A stretch of DNA of 64,000 bases from Phoenix dactylifera (lineage: Eukaryota; Streptophyta; Magnoliopsida; Arecales; Arecaceae), in contig NC_052397.1 in the NCBI RefSeq assembly GCF_009389715.1, positions 9,642,895 to 9,706,894 of the forward strand, given 5' to 3'. The notes under the pieces are model-generated. The model saw nothing but the letters and a program-made list of their open reading frames with translations, ran no database searches and was not told the DNA's origin. The position numbers were made by a program, and so were the translations under genes. Every line of letters starts with the position of its first letter. Positions within the stretch are counted from its first letter, which is position 1. This document shows, one piece after another, positions 1 to 11,813 of this stretch.

Positions 1-257
1 CTGAGAAGACCACAGATAGGAGGATTTGGAGTATGATTGGGAGAACGAAGATTGGTGCCCGAGACCTACAGGACCTGATCAGAGTGAGGATGACTCGACG
101 GATTGATGGAGGTTGGATTTGGAGGATGTACATCCACCTCTGTGTCGCCCTATTTATCTGGAGGTGACATGGGGATGCCTGCTGACCAAGGGTATACTGG
201 TGAGGAGAGGGGTACGAGTACCTCAGCATGTGAGCGGTGCCCTAGCGTGGAGGTATC
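1..257 (+). pseudogene. LINE (L1-type) ORF2, upstream part of zinc-binding domain
   Basis: This is the part of a non-LTR retrotransposon ORF2 between reverse transcriptase and RNase H. Conceptual translation gives WRMYIHLCVALFIW, then LLTKGILVRRGVRVPQH, then CERCPSVEVS in a shifted frame; this matches the zf-RVT region that in plant LINEs contains C-x2-C followed by H and C ligands. The reading frame is broken by at least one stop and one frame change, so it is a pseudogene. It enters from outside the window and stops abruptly where the CACTA element begins. The domain resumes at 19095 with the residues SHVFFGCPH, which supplies the missing ligands. Confidence 0.75.
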
Positions 258-274
258 CACTACAAGAAAATACA

Positions 275-600
275 TATTCAACGACTAAGATTCTAGTCGC
301 CGAATAGCCATATTTGGTCGTCGAAACCTTTTCGCGACTAGCATACCCTTCGTCGCCGAACCCTAGTCACTGAAAGGTTTTGGCGACCAATATTGTGTGG
401 TCACCTAAGGTACACCAACAACGACCAACATTTGGTTGCCGAAGAAAATTATCAACGACCAAATCTGTTGTCGCTAATTTCAACGCCTGCCAAATAGTTG
501 GTCGTGGAAGGTTTGTCTTCCGCTACCAAAAAAATGGTCACTAAATATCTATCTTCCCCACCAATAGTTTGGTCGCAGAATGTATTGGAATGCATTGGCA
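275..600. repeat. CACTA subterminal repeats, left end
   Basis: Short degenerate motifs such as AGTCGCCGAA, TTGGTCGTCGAA and their complements (GCGACCAA, ACGACCAA) recur in both orientations over about 300 bp. In En/Spm elements such subterminal repeats are the binding sites of TnpA. The same motif family is present at the other end. Confidence 0.7.
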
Positions 601-1319
601 ACAAACATTTTTTTGTGGCAGAAAGTATTAACCTATATTTAATTAACAATTCAAATTATAAGCTTAATATTTATTTTTGGGCTCGTTCCAAATTCTGTAC
701 AACCAACACAGCCTATCCAATTTCCATATTGTACAATACATTTGCTCATCCAAATAGAAATATACACAATGTTGGAGAATCCATAATCATTCATTATAAA
801 TATCATCATCTATAAGTCTAAAGTCAAGCATACCTATTAACCATACATCAAAATATTTCATCCATACCATATGTTAAGGTGATAATTATCACCAAACACA
901 TCAAAATGTAAATTAAAAATTCCAAAATATCTGATCTTGCTATTCATCCAAACAACCATCATGTAGACAAAAATATTCTTATACCAAAAACTGGATTCTG
1001 CTTGTAGACAACTCCACCATGATCATCTGAACAAAAGCTATCTATGTACTAGAAACTAGATTTCACATGCTCATAACTCCACCATGTATCTGAGAAAGCA
1101 AAAAAGAATACACAATCAATAACCACATGTGAAAAATAATAAACTAAAATTCAAGTATAAGTTCACAATGACATTTCGCTTAATTTGGTCCAAATTTCTA
1201 AATAACCTACGTAATATAAATGAAAATACATACCAACGAGTATTTGTACCATCAGTTGAATACATGGCCCCATCATGATGGATAGATGACTTGTGCGTTT
1301 GAGTCTTTCCCTTTAAGAA
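601..1319. other. AT-rich CACTA non-coding region
   Basis: No coding signal is visible. This stretch lies between the left subterminal repeats and the 3' end of the TnpA-like gene and probably holds its 3' untranslated region. Confidence 0.5.
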
Positions 1320-2530
1320 CTATGTCACCAAACTTGTAAGATGTGCAATTTGCTTCTGTTCTTCCTCTCGCTTTTTCTTTTCCTCCTCACGCTCTCTCCT
1401 CCCCTGCTCCAATTGCCTCCGCAGCTCCTCACGCTCCATCTTCATCTCCTCCATCTTAGCTTTAAGTTTCTGCAACTCCCCAACGTGGTCTTGTGACACA
1501 CGACTAGGTGTGGAAGAAGATGAAGAGGGCTTCGGCCCATCCCCAAATCCAAGAATGTATCTTTTCCTTTTTCCAAGTGCTTGCTTAGACATCTCCTCTG
1601 ATGTTAATTGCACATCGGATTGGGAAGATTCTTCTCGCAAGCTCAACATCTTTGACTGTCAATACAAAGGTAACAACAGAATTAAATGTATATAACCTTG
1701 CAAAAGCAGAAACTGATTTAAATGATTATTGAGATTTTAGATACCTACATGTTTCACGACGCAAATAGGATCAATCCACTCTTTGTTCTTCTTGGTATGA
1801 GTTTTCTTATAGAATTCTGGAAATTCAAGATTTTCATAACCATTAAACTCCGGCTGCAAAGTGTAATTTAGATTAGCATATAGCCACTACATAATAAGAA
1901 AACTAGAATAACTGTCAGATCTACTTGCATAAAAGAATTCCAAAAATATACTTGTAGCAAACTAGAATAAAAAATCTACTGGAAGACTATAAGGGTGAAC
2001 AATATTATCTGTATAGTCATTGTTGCAACAAATGACCGAGATCCTGAACAATGATTGTACTCAAGCTTTTTCCTATTCTTTTTGCCAGCTTTTGATCTCA
2101 CCTTCAAAAAAATATAAATTAAAAATCTAAAGAAAACATTATGATCAAATATTTTACTTATAAACTCTGAAGCACTAAATATGTAAGTTGCCTTGTGTTC
2201 TTTGCTTTTCCACACATCATCAATTAAGTGGCGCCAATCCTCTTGAGTCACATGTTCGTATGGATGACTATAAAGGTCCACATGTAAGACGTTCTTGATG
2301 CTTGTAATGCAATTTCATATTGTGCCTCCCATTTTTGGAATATTGTAGCATTTTCTGTGAACAGCTTGCTGAGCTACTAGATTGCCATGATAATCATCCA
2401 AGATTTTGAACTTGTCCTAAAAACATAAGTAAAATCATTATGTAGTATGATCAATGCAACTATTACAAGTACTTAAAAAAATATTGTGCAATAAATAATT
2501 ACAAGGACAGATTGTATGATAGCAGATTGA

Positions 2531-4064
2531 GGCCCTGTTTGGGGGAGCTGTTGGCAGTAGAGCTGTTGGAAGTAGAGCTGTTGGAAGTAGAGCTGTTATA
2601 AAAAGCTGTTTGCTGTTTGGTAACTACATTCGTAAAGTGCTGTGATACTTTGTTTAGTGTTTGGTAAATAAACTGAGAAAGTACTTTTGTATGACAAAAT
2701 TACTATAAAGGATATTGCATAGTATTATACAACAGAACATAATAAAATATGACATAAATTAATACATAAATATACGATATAGTATAATATTATTGTAATA
2801 TAAAATAATATTATGTTAATATAGCATAATAGTAATATAATTATTAGAGTAAATTAATATTTGGTAATATAACATAATATTAAATTATTTAACATAACAT
2901 ATTAATGTATTATGATATAATATAATATATATTATATTTATAGTATAATACAATAATAAAAGTATAAAATATTATAATTATTAGTATAAATTAATTTCTC
3001 ATAATATAACATAATATTAAATTATTTAAAATAACATATTAATGTATTATAATATAATGTAATATAATATAATATTTATAGTATAATACAATAATAAAGG
3101 TATAAAATATTATAATTATTATTATAAATTAATTTTTCATAATATAACATAATATTAAATTATTTAAAATAACATATTAATGTATTATAATGTAATGTAA
3201 TATAATATAATATTTATAGTATAATACAATAATAAAGGTATAAAATATTATAATTATTAGTGTAAATTAATTTTTCATAATATAACATAATATTAAATTA
3301 TTTAACATAACATATCAATGTATTATGATATAATATAATATGATATTATATTTATAGTATAATACAAAAATAAAGGTATAAAATATTATAATTATTAGTA
3401 TAAATTAATTTTCCATAATATAATATTAAATTATTTAACATAACATATTAATGTATTATGATATAATATAATATGATATTATATTTATAGTATAATACAA
3501 AAATAAAGGTATAAAATATTATAATTATTAGTATAAAATAATTTTTCATAATTTCACATAAAATAATTTTCCGCGGTTCAGGGGCTCTTCTTCGTGGTCC
3601 ACGCTCGAGAAAGACCTCAGCGTAGGCTGCGAGGTTGATGATAAAAAAAAAAAAATAGATTGATTTTGGAAGGTATGGAGAAGGATTAAATTTTTTTTTC
3701 TAAAATGTGGTTCAAGAGATGCATACAAAAATTGAAAAGAAAAATACCTTTTCTTATAGAAGGGAGTCTGACGGCTAGGGTTCTTGGCTCCAGCAGATTT
3801 TTAGATTTATAAAGGGACAAACTATATAATTATGTTATTTTAATATGAGCATTTTTGTCAAAAATACAGCTTTCCGAAAAAGCTGAAACGTCTTCCTCCC
3901 AAAAGCTCCAAATTGGAGCTTCCTCCCAAAAGCTGTTTTCAGCTTCCCGCAAAAGCTGAAACAGCTTTTTGAAAAATTTACCAAACACAGTTTTTCATCT
4001 AAAAGTACTTTTGGAGGGCCAGAAAGTGCTTTCTGGCCCTCCAAAAGCTCCCCCAAACAGGGCC
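2531..4064. mobile_element. Tourist/PIF-Harbinger-like non-autonomous element
   Basis: The 19-bp terminal inverted repeats GGCCCTGTTTGGGGGAGCT (2531-2549) and its perfect complement (4046-4064) are flanked by TGA on both sides (2528-2530 and 4065-4067). A 3-bp duplication with GGCC-type ends suggests PIF/Harbinger, although the usual target is TWA. Subterminal AGCTGTT and AAAAGCTG motifs repeat at both ends. Just inside the right end is a hairpin with 18-bp arms (4008-4045). It has no transposase and most of the interior is a tandem array. It lies inside an exon of the TnpA-like gene; removing it restores the frame across EATQSAIIQ. Confidence 0.8.
2800..3560. repeat. AT-rich tandem repeat, unit about 138 bp, about five copies
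   Basis: The landmark TAGTATAATACAA/ATAA occurs at 2941, 3079, 3217, 3355 and 3488, giving spacings of 138, 138, 138 and 133 bp. Units are almost pure A and T. The array fills about half of the Tourist-like element. Confidence 0.85.
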
Positions 4065-4989
4065 TGAGTAGCCTCGTCTACATGCCGCCACGTCGGTATG
4101 CCCTTAATTGGACACATTCTCCTAATATACACCCCCAACAGATTGGTTACCTTTGGGGCATTAATACCACATAAAGCATTCCACTCATCAAGTACTGGAA
4201 CAGAGAGCTTTTCTCCGCCATTCTGGGCAATGAGTTTATCAATTCCTTTCCCAACTGTCTTACCCCGCACGCGCTTTGATGATGAACCTGCTAAAATACT
4301 TAAATACTTTAGGCCATAAGACAAACCTGCTAGTGATAGACAAAGAGAACGCAAAAAAAATACAAAACCACTGAAATGCCATCATTTTACCAAGAGTATC
4401 TTAGCAATAACAAGATTCAGAAAGATGAGTTTTCTCACTCACGCTGTTGGCAATAATAGGTGGACTTGAAAGCTCGTGGGTTTGCTGGGTAGAAAAGGTG
4501 GTGAGCAGAGTAGGTGGGCAGCCATCACGGGCACAAGTTCAGCATCTCTAGAAGAATTCAGTCCTTCATTATCAGATGGCAGATACTCTTCATCATCATC
4601 ACCATTGCTAATCTTGTTCAGTCCTTTATGACCATTCTGATTTGAACCAAACAATGCCTTGGACATGCCCGGTATGCCAAGAGCCTCTAATCTCATTGAG
4701 TTCATTTCAATCCTTTTTTGCCTTTGCCTTTCGTATCCCGTCAGCTTCTGGGACAAGCACCGAGGCTTCACAAATTTTTTACCTACTTTGTGCATCTTTC
4801 ACAATAAAAAACCAAACAGATACATTACATTCAGCCATAAAGAAATATGGAGTAAAAAGTACATCACACTCTCCATAAAAAATAGAAGCATGTAAGATAA
4901 AAATGGATGATTTTCATTAACATAAAAAACAGAAGCATGTAAGATAAAAATGTTCAACTTTGCTATAGATAGATCATTAGAGAAATATA

Positions 4990-7900
4990 TCATGGCTCAA
5001 AATCTAGATATGTAGCACTGTCACTATGAATGTCTTCTTCTTCATCGCTAGGCTCCTCCATTACTTCATCGACACTCCCTCCGGCTTGATCTCGCCCACG
5101 GCACTGCAAAATGACCTCCTCTTGAATAATTTCAGCATCAATATTATATCTGCGCAAATCCATTGTGGTTGGCTCTTCAATGGAAATTGGTTCAACGTCA
5201 TTAGTTTCATCTTGTTGGAACGCATGATTGAGAACAATGGTTTCTTCAACATCATTGGGTTCTAAATCACTCATCTGTGGCACATCCCATATACCTCGAT
5301 GCTTGAATCTTTGGACAACTTTCCAATTGCCACGTCTCTCTACAGTGTCATTAATATAGAATACTTGCTGCATTTGACTCGGTAGTACAAAAGAATCATC
5401 TTTGTACCACCGACTTCTTATATCAATGCTAGTGCAATGCGCATCAATGCAGAAAGTTTTTTTACTTCCAGTGTTGAACCATTCGCATTGGAACAAAACG
5501 ACTCGTTGTCCGAACATATATGTTAATTCCCAAACTTTGCACAAGTAACCGTAGAAGTCAATCGGTTGCCCTTCGTGGTCCCCTTCAACAACTAACCCAC
5601 TATTCTGGCTTTTACGGCGGTTGTCACGTTCGATGGTATGGAATCGGACACCGTTACAAAAGCATCCTGAATATATGTTGACTATCGGACGAGGACCGTT
5701 GGCCAATGATCATAATTCATCAGTAGCTTCCGGTGATCGCTGGTTTCGAAGTTGAGTCATCTATAACAAAAAAGTGACATAATATGTTACTTCACTTTCA
5801 AATACAAGGATAACTCAAGGTGCCTACATGTTAATTAATTTTGCTTACGCGATCTTTGAACCACTTGGGAAATTCTTTACGTTGTTTGTTTGTGATGTCA
5901 ATTTCACTCTTACCTTGTATGTAGTTCTTGTGTTCCCTATTTGACATTCCGTAACGTATAAGTAACAAAAAAGACTAAAACAACTAAATATACAATAGTT
6001 GAACCTTAATAAGCAAGTTAAAAAAACATACTTTCGATATTGATCCACTTCTGAACTATTGTATAAGACAAACCATTCATTGACCGGCACATCAAGTCCC
6101 CTTCGGATTAACCCAAATGGTCGGGCACTTTGAGTGAAGACTGCTAACCCCATGCCACAATCACCACCATCATCATTCCTTTCTTCTCTGTTAAACATTG
6201 TTTCGATTCCATCGAGGTACATTGAGCAAAATGTTGTACTCTCTTTAGAAATATAAGCCTCAGCGATAGAACCTTCTGGGTGAGCTCGGTTGGCAACAAA
6301 TCCTTTTAGAACTCCGAGTAACCTACGATAAATTATTGCTCAATGCTAATAGAAAAATTCTTACATGTACAATAATATACATGATTACTATTCCTACTAT
6401 ACGGTTGCAAACAATTACCTTTTAATTGGATACATCCATCGATATTGCACTGGCCCTCCAAGAATAGCCTCGCGAGGCAAGTGAATAGCTAGATGAACCA
6501 TGACATCAAAGAAGGCAGGAGAGAAAATCTTCTCAAGCTTGCAAAGATTAAGAACAATTTGGTCCTCTAATTTTTTTCAAATCAGCTATTTTTAATGCCT
6601 TGGAGCACAATTGCTCAAAGAAATTGCCTAATTGTTTTAATGCAGTATTAAGTTCTTTGTTGAGGTACCCACGCATTCCAACTGGAAGAAGGCGTTGCAA
6701 AAGAATATGATAGTCATGACTTTTCAGACCCGATAATTTACCACCTTGAGTACTTACACAGCTAGAGATGTTTGCCGCATAGCCATCTGGAAACTTAATC
6801 GATTTTAAAAAATCACAAAACCCTTGTCTCTCTTGCAGGGACAATGTGTACAATGCTGGAGGCTTCTCATAAGATCCGTTCGTCCGCTTTTTTAGGTGTA
6901 ACTCCTTCCATATACCCATATCTGCCAAATCCATGCGTGCTTTTTCTGTATCCTTGCATTTCCCATCTAAGCCCAGTAATGTCCCAACAATATTTTCTGC
7001 AATATTCTTTTCTATGTGCATGACATCCAAGTTGTGACGCAGCTTGAGTGTTTTCTAATAAGGGAGATCAAACAAAATACTTTTCTTGGCCCAAATCGTG
7101 TCATCATCTTTGCCCCTTTTTCTTTTCTTATTAATGCTTGGATGCTTGCCCAACGGCTTGTATGTCCCTGAATTAATTTGCTCTAAGATCTCTTCTCCCG
7201 TGAACTCTCGTGGCCTTGACCTGTCCTCACTTTTACCATTAAAGAGCTTGCTCTTTCGCCATATGTGGTTCTCAGGCAAGAAACGCCTTGCACCCATATA
7301 GCCAATCTTACTCCTCAAACGTTCTGATGAAGCATCTTCGTTACAAATGGGACAAGCCAAATAACCTTTTGTTGGCCATCCAGACATGTTACCATATACA
7401 GGAAAGTCATTAATGGTCCACATGAGAGCAGCACGCATTCTAAATGTACTTCCACTAGAGGCATCATAAGTTTGCACGCCATCCTTCCAAAGCTCTTTCA
7501 ACTCATCAATTAATGGCCTCAAGTAAACATCTATTTCTTTACCGCGAGCCGCTTTTCCGGGAATAAGCAATGACAGCATACAAAATTGCTCTTTCATACA
7601 CTTCCAAGGTGGAAGATTATACGGCATCATGATAACAGGCCATATACTGTACGATGTGCTCATATTTCCAAAAGGATTGAACCATCAGTGGCTAGCCCTA
7701 ACCTCACATTTTGCGGGTCCTTGGAAAACTCAGGATGTTGCCGATCAAAGTTCTTCCATTCCTCCCCATCAGCCGGATGTCTTGATGTTTCGTCATCCAC
7801 TTGCTTCTCCTTATGCCATCTCATATCTACAGGTATTTTCGGGGACAAAAATAAGCGCTTCAATCTTGGTGTCAGAGGAAAGTAACGCAAAATTTTATGA

Positions 7901-8364
7901 GGGATCTTCTTACCGTTACCATCATTCAGCTTATATCTAGGCTCATCACATATAGGGCATTTCTCCAGGTTCGCATTCTCCTTCCAAAAAAGAGCACATT
8001 CATATTTGCATGCATGAATTAGCACATATTCCAAACCCAAATCTCGTAAAAAATTTTTGACTTCATAAAGGGTCCATGGAACAGACTTATCACACTCCGG
8101 TAGAATTTCCTTGTATACCTTCATGTTCATGTCAAAAGAGGAATTGCTTCACTGGTTGTACACCTTAATATGAAGCATCTTAATAACGAATGATAATACT
8201 GTAAAAGTTTTGCAACCAGGATAAACGGGTCGTTGAGCATCATCGAATAACTTATCAAAATTCTATGCATCCTCCCTCCCCAAGTTATTAGGCAATTCGT
8301 CAATATCGTTATTCATGAAAGCGCCCATGTAAACAGCTTCCAGCATATTAGACAATTCGTCCCT
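4990..8364 (-). pseudogene. TnpD/TNP2-like CACTA transposase, main part
   Basis: This is the catalytic transposase of the CACTA element. From high to low coordinates: 8130-7660 with CPICDEPRYK and YFPLTPRLKRLF; 7660-7055 with IWPVIMMPYNLPPWKCMKE, MWTINDFPVYGNMSGW and ACPICNED (Transposase_21 core); 7030-6548 with LDVMHIEKNIAENIVGTLLG and the DUF4218-like SCVSTQGGKLSGLKSHDYH; 6330-6030 with LKGFVANRAHPEGSIAEAY and MYLDGIETMFNRE; 5706-4990, a DUF4216-like exon with NSGLVVEGD and DFYGYLCKVWELTY, ending in an acidic tail. Disablements include TGA near 8145, a frameshift near 7665, TAG at 7055 and a frameshift in an A run near 6570. The N-terminal exon is 8.7 kb away at 17113-17434, separated by the Athila-like element. 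Confidence 0.85.
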
Positions 8365-8369
8365 ATCAT

Positions 8370-10376
8370 TGATCGGTTCTTTCAATTTTGAAAATAAACC
8401 ACGCAATAGCACGTATCTTGTAGGATAGTGATTACGGGTGTCGGTCCACAGGGATTGGAGACAAGTTATTTTTCTTTTAAAAATAAATCAAAAAGAAGGA
8501 TTTGATAACTTGATTTAACTTAATTAATCTATGAGTACGAATTGAAATTTTATCAAGGTAAATAGATCTAGGGTTTGGAATCCACCACATAGCATTGCAT
8601 CAAGGATTGTGTTCTTAATTTTTATCTTTTGGAGAGGCATGCAATTTTGGCTACAAGCCTTTTAAAATAAAAGCATAAAGAGTGTTAGGAAGATCCATCT
8701 TCGGTGTAGCATGAAGTGTCTACCTAAGTATGCTAATCTAGGATGCAGCACACTTCATCTTCCTAGGCATGGATCATCTTAGACTACTTTAGCAAACATG
8801 ATTAGTAACTAGCATGCTCAAAATTCAAATATCATGAAGAAATATTTCATTGGAAATAAGAATTTAAACAGACTCCAAAATAATAAAAAAAAAAGTAAGA
8901 ACTACAATTGCCCTGTACATTGCTAGGGCTTCATCCAGCCCTAGACTAGATGTTTAGCCGCGCATGGTTTCCGGACGACCTCCCATCTTCAAATGAAATT
9001 GAGCACCTCTCATTCTTCCCAAAATATCACAAACTCTTCTCTTTCCCCCCCTTTTTCTCTCTTTTTTTTATTTCTTTTTCTCTCTTTTCTCTCGGCTGGT
9101 GGCTTCTTTTCTTCACCGAAACAGGGGAGACCCCTGTTTCTTTCTTCTCAACCGAGCTCTCCCCCCTTCCTCCCTCTTCTTCATCTTGCTCTTATAGATC
9201 GCCGAAGGCCGGTGATGGATCCCCAGCGAGGAGGAGGGCGTGATGCTGGGAATGATCTCGGCGGGGGCTTGATTTCTGTTGCACGAGAGATCGCTGGAGA
9301 AGGGCGTGATCGTTGGACGCGGCTGGAACGGACTGATGGCGGAGGAGCTGGATCGTTGATTGCAGCCGGCTGGGATCGCGGAGACTGGGATGGGATCCGG
9401 ATGCGCCACGGGTGGAGGAGGAGGCGGAGACGCTGGGATTTCGACGCGGCTTGGGTCGCTGATCTTGGAGGAGAAGACGCCGCACGCGGTTGATGGCGGA
9501 GGACCCGGGGACGACGACGACGTTGGGGCGTTCGGCTGGGACGAGCTCCTTTGATCGCGCGGGGGAGGATTGCATCGCGGGAGAGGAGGAAGAGGCGCCG
9601 CGGGATCCACGGGAAGACGCAGTGGTTGTGAGCGAGGCGGGATCACGGGAAGGTTTGGCAGCGGGAGAAGAAGATAAACAGTGGAATCTATATATATATT
9701 TTATTTATTTATTTATTTATTTATTTATGTTTTTATTTATTTATATTTTTTTATATATATTTTTTGTGCACTGTTCATATGAACAGTGTTTCCAGTAATT
9801 CTTCCCGAAATTATTTTTATTTATTTTATTATTTTATTATTATTATTTATTATTATTATTTTTTTATTTTTTTTATTTTAAAATTATAAATTTTATATGA
9901 AGGCACGCAAGGCATTGGTTGGGAATTGACTTTGGGTTTGAGGTGGGTCATGATTGTTGATTTGCTTGAATTTGTTCTCGAGCCCAATGACATTTAATTT
10001 TACCATACCGCTTCAGATTGAACTCAACCAGATCAGACCGTGACTTAATAAAAAAATCAAATATTTTTCCATATAATTATAACTTTCAATCTAACCAGGA
10101 CCAAAGCCCATTGAATTATACCCTTAGCTTGATTGCAACTCCATCGGGTTAATAATTCGGGTCAACACAATCTCCTCCTTATATGTTTTTATGAAAGATC
10201 TCAACCAGAAGAGAGACAATTCAGAGTCTGTTTTAAGAAAAGTATTATTTACCTCATAATTTAAATTTATTTCATTGTTTATTCAATTTCATGGTAAAAC
10301 AAGTAGTTATCCGTTTAAGAACATTGATAAGTGCTGGAAAAAGAATATTAAATTATAGATTAATCAGCACTTATCA
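8370..10376 (-). repeat. 3' LTR of the Athila-like element
   Basis: A TG...CA bounded LTR containing a GC-rich block (about 9190-9670), a TTTA/TA run, and a 20-bp perfect palindrome at 9769-9788. ORFs of 97-177 codons in the GC-rich block occur identically in the other LTR and are not genes. Confidence 0.93.
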
Positions 10377-11813
10377 CACCCCCAAACCTATGTTTTGCTA
10401 GTCCTCGAGCAAAATGAAATTAAAGAAAAGCTCTAACTCACTTTCGCAGGCATCGCGATTGCATTTACCATATGCAACAAGGCTTTAAACCCCTAGGTTA
10501 CCCTAGTGGACGAGTTATAGTCTCGTGAGGGTTTCCAGTGAAGATACCCACAAACTTCAATATCATTTATTGTTATGATTAATTTGTTGTTGTTGTTGTT
10601 GTTTTTTTTTTTTTTTTTTTTAAATTCGATTGATGAAACTTCAAATTCCAAGTGCATACTAGCTAGAAAAAAAAATTTTTTTTTTAATTAAAATCTAATT
10701 TAAGATACATAAATGATAAGAATTTCAAAGCACACACGGTTTTATTTACTAAGGCAGCCCAAATTCTAGATTAGTATGCAATCTAAGTTAAAGTCATTAA
10801 GTTTCCGTTTAGGGAGTTGTAAGACTTATTTATATTGGAGTGCTCGGTGAAATCTGGACCGTACACAAGCTAAGGGTTCGAATCTCCAAAATATTGTTAA
10901 TACTAGTAGTTTCCAAGGATTGGTCGAAAAGACCTACTCACTGATTCAAAATCATCTTATCTGCAGGATTTCGAGAGTTGTGGATGTTTACTTTAGTACC
11001 TCACGGGCTTTATCTGTAATATTCCAGTTTACTCGAATTTTTACAACGACGGCTTTCACACTATTGTCTTTTCGGTCAATACAACATTTTTTTTTCTCTT
11101 TTTTTTTTTAAAGAAAGATATATAAATTGTGCACTTTTACTCTTGTGGTGATTTCTCCGTGTAACGAGCAATCAGTCGACAACTCTCACACCAGTTGGCA
11201 TAAGGTGTCGGGCATCAAGACTCCCCTACGGACTTATGCTCGGAGTCCTCATCACAAGCCCACTTGATCTTTGACAATATGTAGCCCTTTTCGATGTTCC
11301 TGACTAAATCCATTTTTATTGATATTTTTTTTTTTGGATTAGATAAGTATGATTCATCAGGGTCCAAGGTTGCTACCATACTCTCAACATAATGTCGAGA
11401 GACCTTAGAGGAGTCGGCCAGTGTGTAGTGAAATTCCAAAGTATTAATTAGCTTACAACTCCCTAAGAGAGACTTAATAAAAAGAACTTAAATTTGTATT
11501 ACTTCCCACTAGTCATTAGGCTTTTTAGATTTTATATACCTTGTGTGTTTATCATTCTCGCATAAATGTATATAAATTAGGGTTTTTTTTTAACAAAAAC
11601 TTTTTTTTAATTATTTTATTAAAAAAATGAAAATAAACACATTTTTTTTAAAAAAAATATTTTTATTTTTTTCTTTTTTTTAAAAAATGATTTTTTATTA
11701 CTATTATTTATTTTTTATTTTTTTTATTTTTATTTATTATTTTTTTTGGATGAAAATCAAGATGAATACCCCCAAACCTAAACCTAACATTGTCCTCAAT
11801 GTTAAGAAATAAT
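10377..11813 (-). other. Athila-like 3' non-coding region and polypurine tract
   Basis: On the minus strand the sequence ending AGGTTTGGGGGTG directly before the left LTR is the polypurine tract (10377-10390). The rest is T-rich on the plus strand with poly-T runs at 10600, 11330 and 11580-11760. One 74-codon minus ORF (11215-11439, starting MEFHYTLADSSK) is partly preserved in the second copy near 63400 but broken there; I see no family for it. No polymerase remnants are visible. Confidence 0.7.

Larger units (their letters stand above)
1320..4795 (-). pseudogene. TnpA-like (plant transposase Ptta/En/Spm, PF03004-type) gene, interrupted
   Basis: This is the second gene of the CACTA element, whose family product binds subterminal repeats. 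Reading from high to low coordinates: a basic N-terminal exon near 4795-4440 (KFVKPRCLSQKLTGYERQRQ); 4300-4065 with GKGIDKLIAQNGGEKLSVPV and the conserved CPIKGIPTWRHVDEATQ; an insertion at 2531-4064; exons near 2530-2420 and 2417-2190 (DKFKILDDYHGNLVAQQAV, then EHVTQEDWRHLIDDVWKSKE); 2110-2030 (AGKKNRKKLEYNHCSGSRSF); 1855-1755 (FPEFYKKTHTKKNKEWIDP); and 1649-1320, a highly charged coiled coil (KAKMEEMKMEREELRRQLEQ). Exon limits are approximate. The Tourist-like insertion plus an in-frame stop after KMGGTI make it non-functional. Confidence 0.72.

Noticed and set aside
8950..9798. Overlapping frames of 97-177 codons on both strands, repeated at 15683-16513
   Set aside because: They lie inside both LTRs of the Athila-like element in a GC-rich block where all frames are open; duplicates reflect LTR identity.
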